From assembly GCA_903910495.1 (NCBI GenBank), contig CAIVZW010000117.1, positions 1-14,074 on the forward strand: a DNA stretch of 14,074 bases, written 5' to 3'. The translations under genes and the position numbers were made by a program. The notes beneath the pieces are model-generated. The model saw only the letters and a program-made list of their open reading frames with translations, was not told the DNA's origin and made no database searches. How positions within the stretch are numbered: position 1 is the stretch's first letter; each line of letters begins with the position of its first letter. Positions 13,830-14,074 of this stretch are shown here, piece after piece. This DNA is from an uncultured beta proteobacterium (GTDB taxonomy: Bacteria; Pseudomonadota; Gammaproteobacteria; Burkholderiales; Rhodocyclaceae).

Positions 13830-14074
13830 GCGCACCAGCACTCCGGGGCACGATTCGCCGGTCGACATACCGGCAACCGGCGAATCACCCCCAGCGGAAA
13901 TCCCTCGCTTTCTGACAACCAGAGTCCCCTATGGGCACCGTCTTCTCGAACCGGGAGGAACTCCGTAGTCCTGCGCATCAAGCAAATAGCAATTACACCG
14001 ATTATCAAATACACTTAAAAAGTATCATGAGGTGTTGCTAGCGATAAGCTTGATAGCCTCTAAACAGGGGGCGA
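13830..14074. other. Gene-free right end of the window
   Basis: No supported gene lies in these 245 bp. They begin with a perfect inverted repeat (13852-13886). The part from about 13980 is distinctly AT-rich against the GC-rich background and contains TTATCA (about 14002) and TATCAT (14023-14028) with only 15 bp between them, so it may be the promoter region of a gene to the right. No RNA family was recognised. Confidence 0.4.
13852..13886. repeat. Perfect 11-bp inverted repeat after the aldo/keto reductase gene
   Basis: GATTCGCCGGT (13852-13862) and ACCGGCGAATC (13876-13886) are exact reverse complements around a 13-nt loop. It begins 22 bp after the stop codon and could form a stable hairpin in the mRNA. 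No T-run follows (the next bases are ACCCCC), so it is at best an atypical terminator or an mRNA-stabilising stem. Confidence 0.6.

Noticed and set aside
13487..14014. Minus-strand open frame of 175 codons reaching into the right-hand gap
   Set aside because: Over half of it is antisense to the aldo/keto reductase and it crosses the perfect inverted repeat. No protein family was recognised.

Overview
The window looks like a chromosomal segment from a GC-rich betaproteobacterium, most likely of the Rhodocyclales (Dechloromonas, Azonexus or Accumulibacter type). That placement is an inference from protein family content, codon choice and gene arrangement. No rRNA or other marker gene is present to confirm it. 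I saw no insertion sequence, tRNA, rRNA, CRISPR array or phage gene.

Region 1 (about 9233 down to 1, all minus strand) is a tightly packed signalling island. Its order of transcription is: CHASE2-TPR Ser/Thr kinase, PP2C phosphatase, double-FHA protein, CHASE2 class III adenylate cyclase, metallo-beta-lactamase-fold cyclic-nucleotide phosphodiesterase, cyclic-nucleotide-binding/rhodanese fusion and, after a 112-bp gap, a GAF-domain protein with a GspE/PilB-like continuation that runs off the left edge. Gaps within the first six genes are 3 to 31 bp. A candidate promoter (TTGACG, 18 bp, extended -10) precedes the kinase. The genes provide a writer, eraser and reader for threonine phosphorylation, and a synthase, hydrolase and receptor for cAMP. 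Kinase and cyclase carry related CHASE2 sensor domains. This is the most interesting system here; that the two arms talk to each other is inferred from the layout.

Region 2 (9253-10373) holds an ornithine cyclodeaminase/mu-crystallin family enzyme on the minus strand and the divergent control region it shares with the next gene.

Region 3 (10374-11579, plus) encodes an exported protein that joins a surface-adhesin-E-like domain to a complete alpha-carbonic anhydrase through Pro-rich and Lys-rich linkers.

Region 4 (11610-12628, minus) is a two-gene unit, a cupin and an Asp/Glu racemase superfamily protein, with start and stop codons overlapping by 4 bp. It converges on the carbonic anhydrase gene.

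Region 5 (12843-13829, plus) is an aldo/keto reductase, followed by a perfect 11-bp inverted repeat and an AT-rich right end without a gene.
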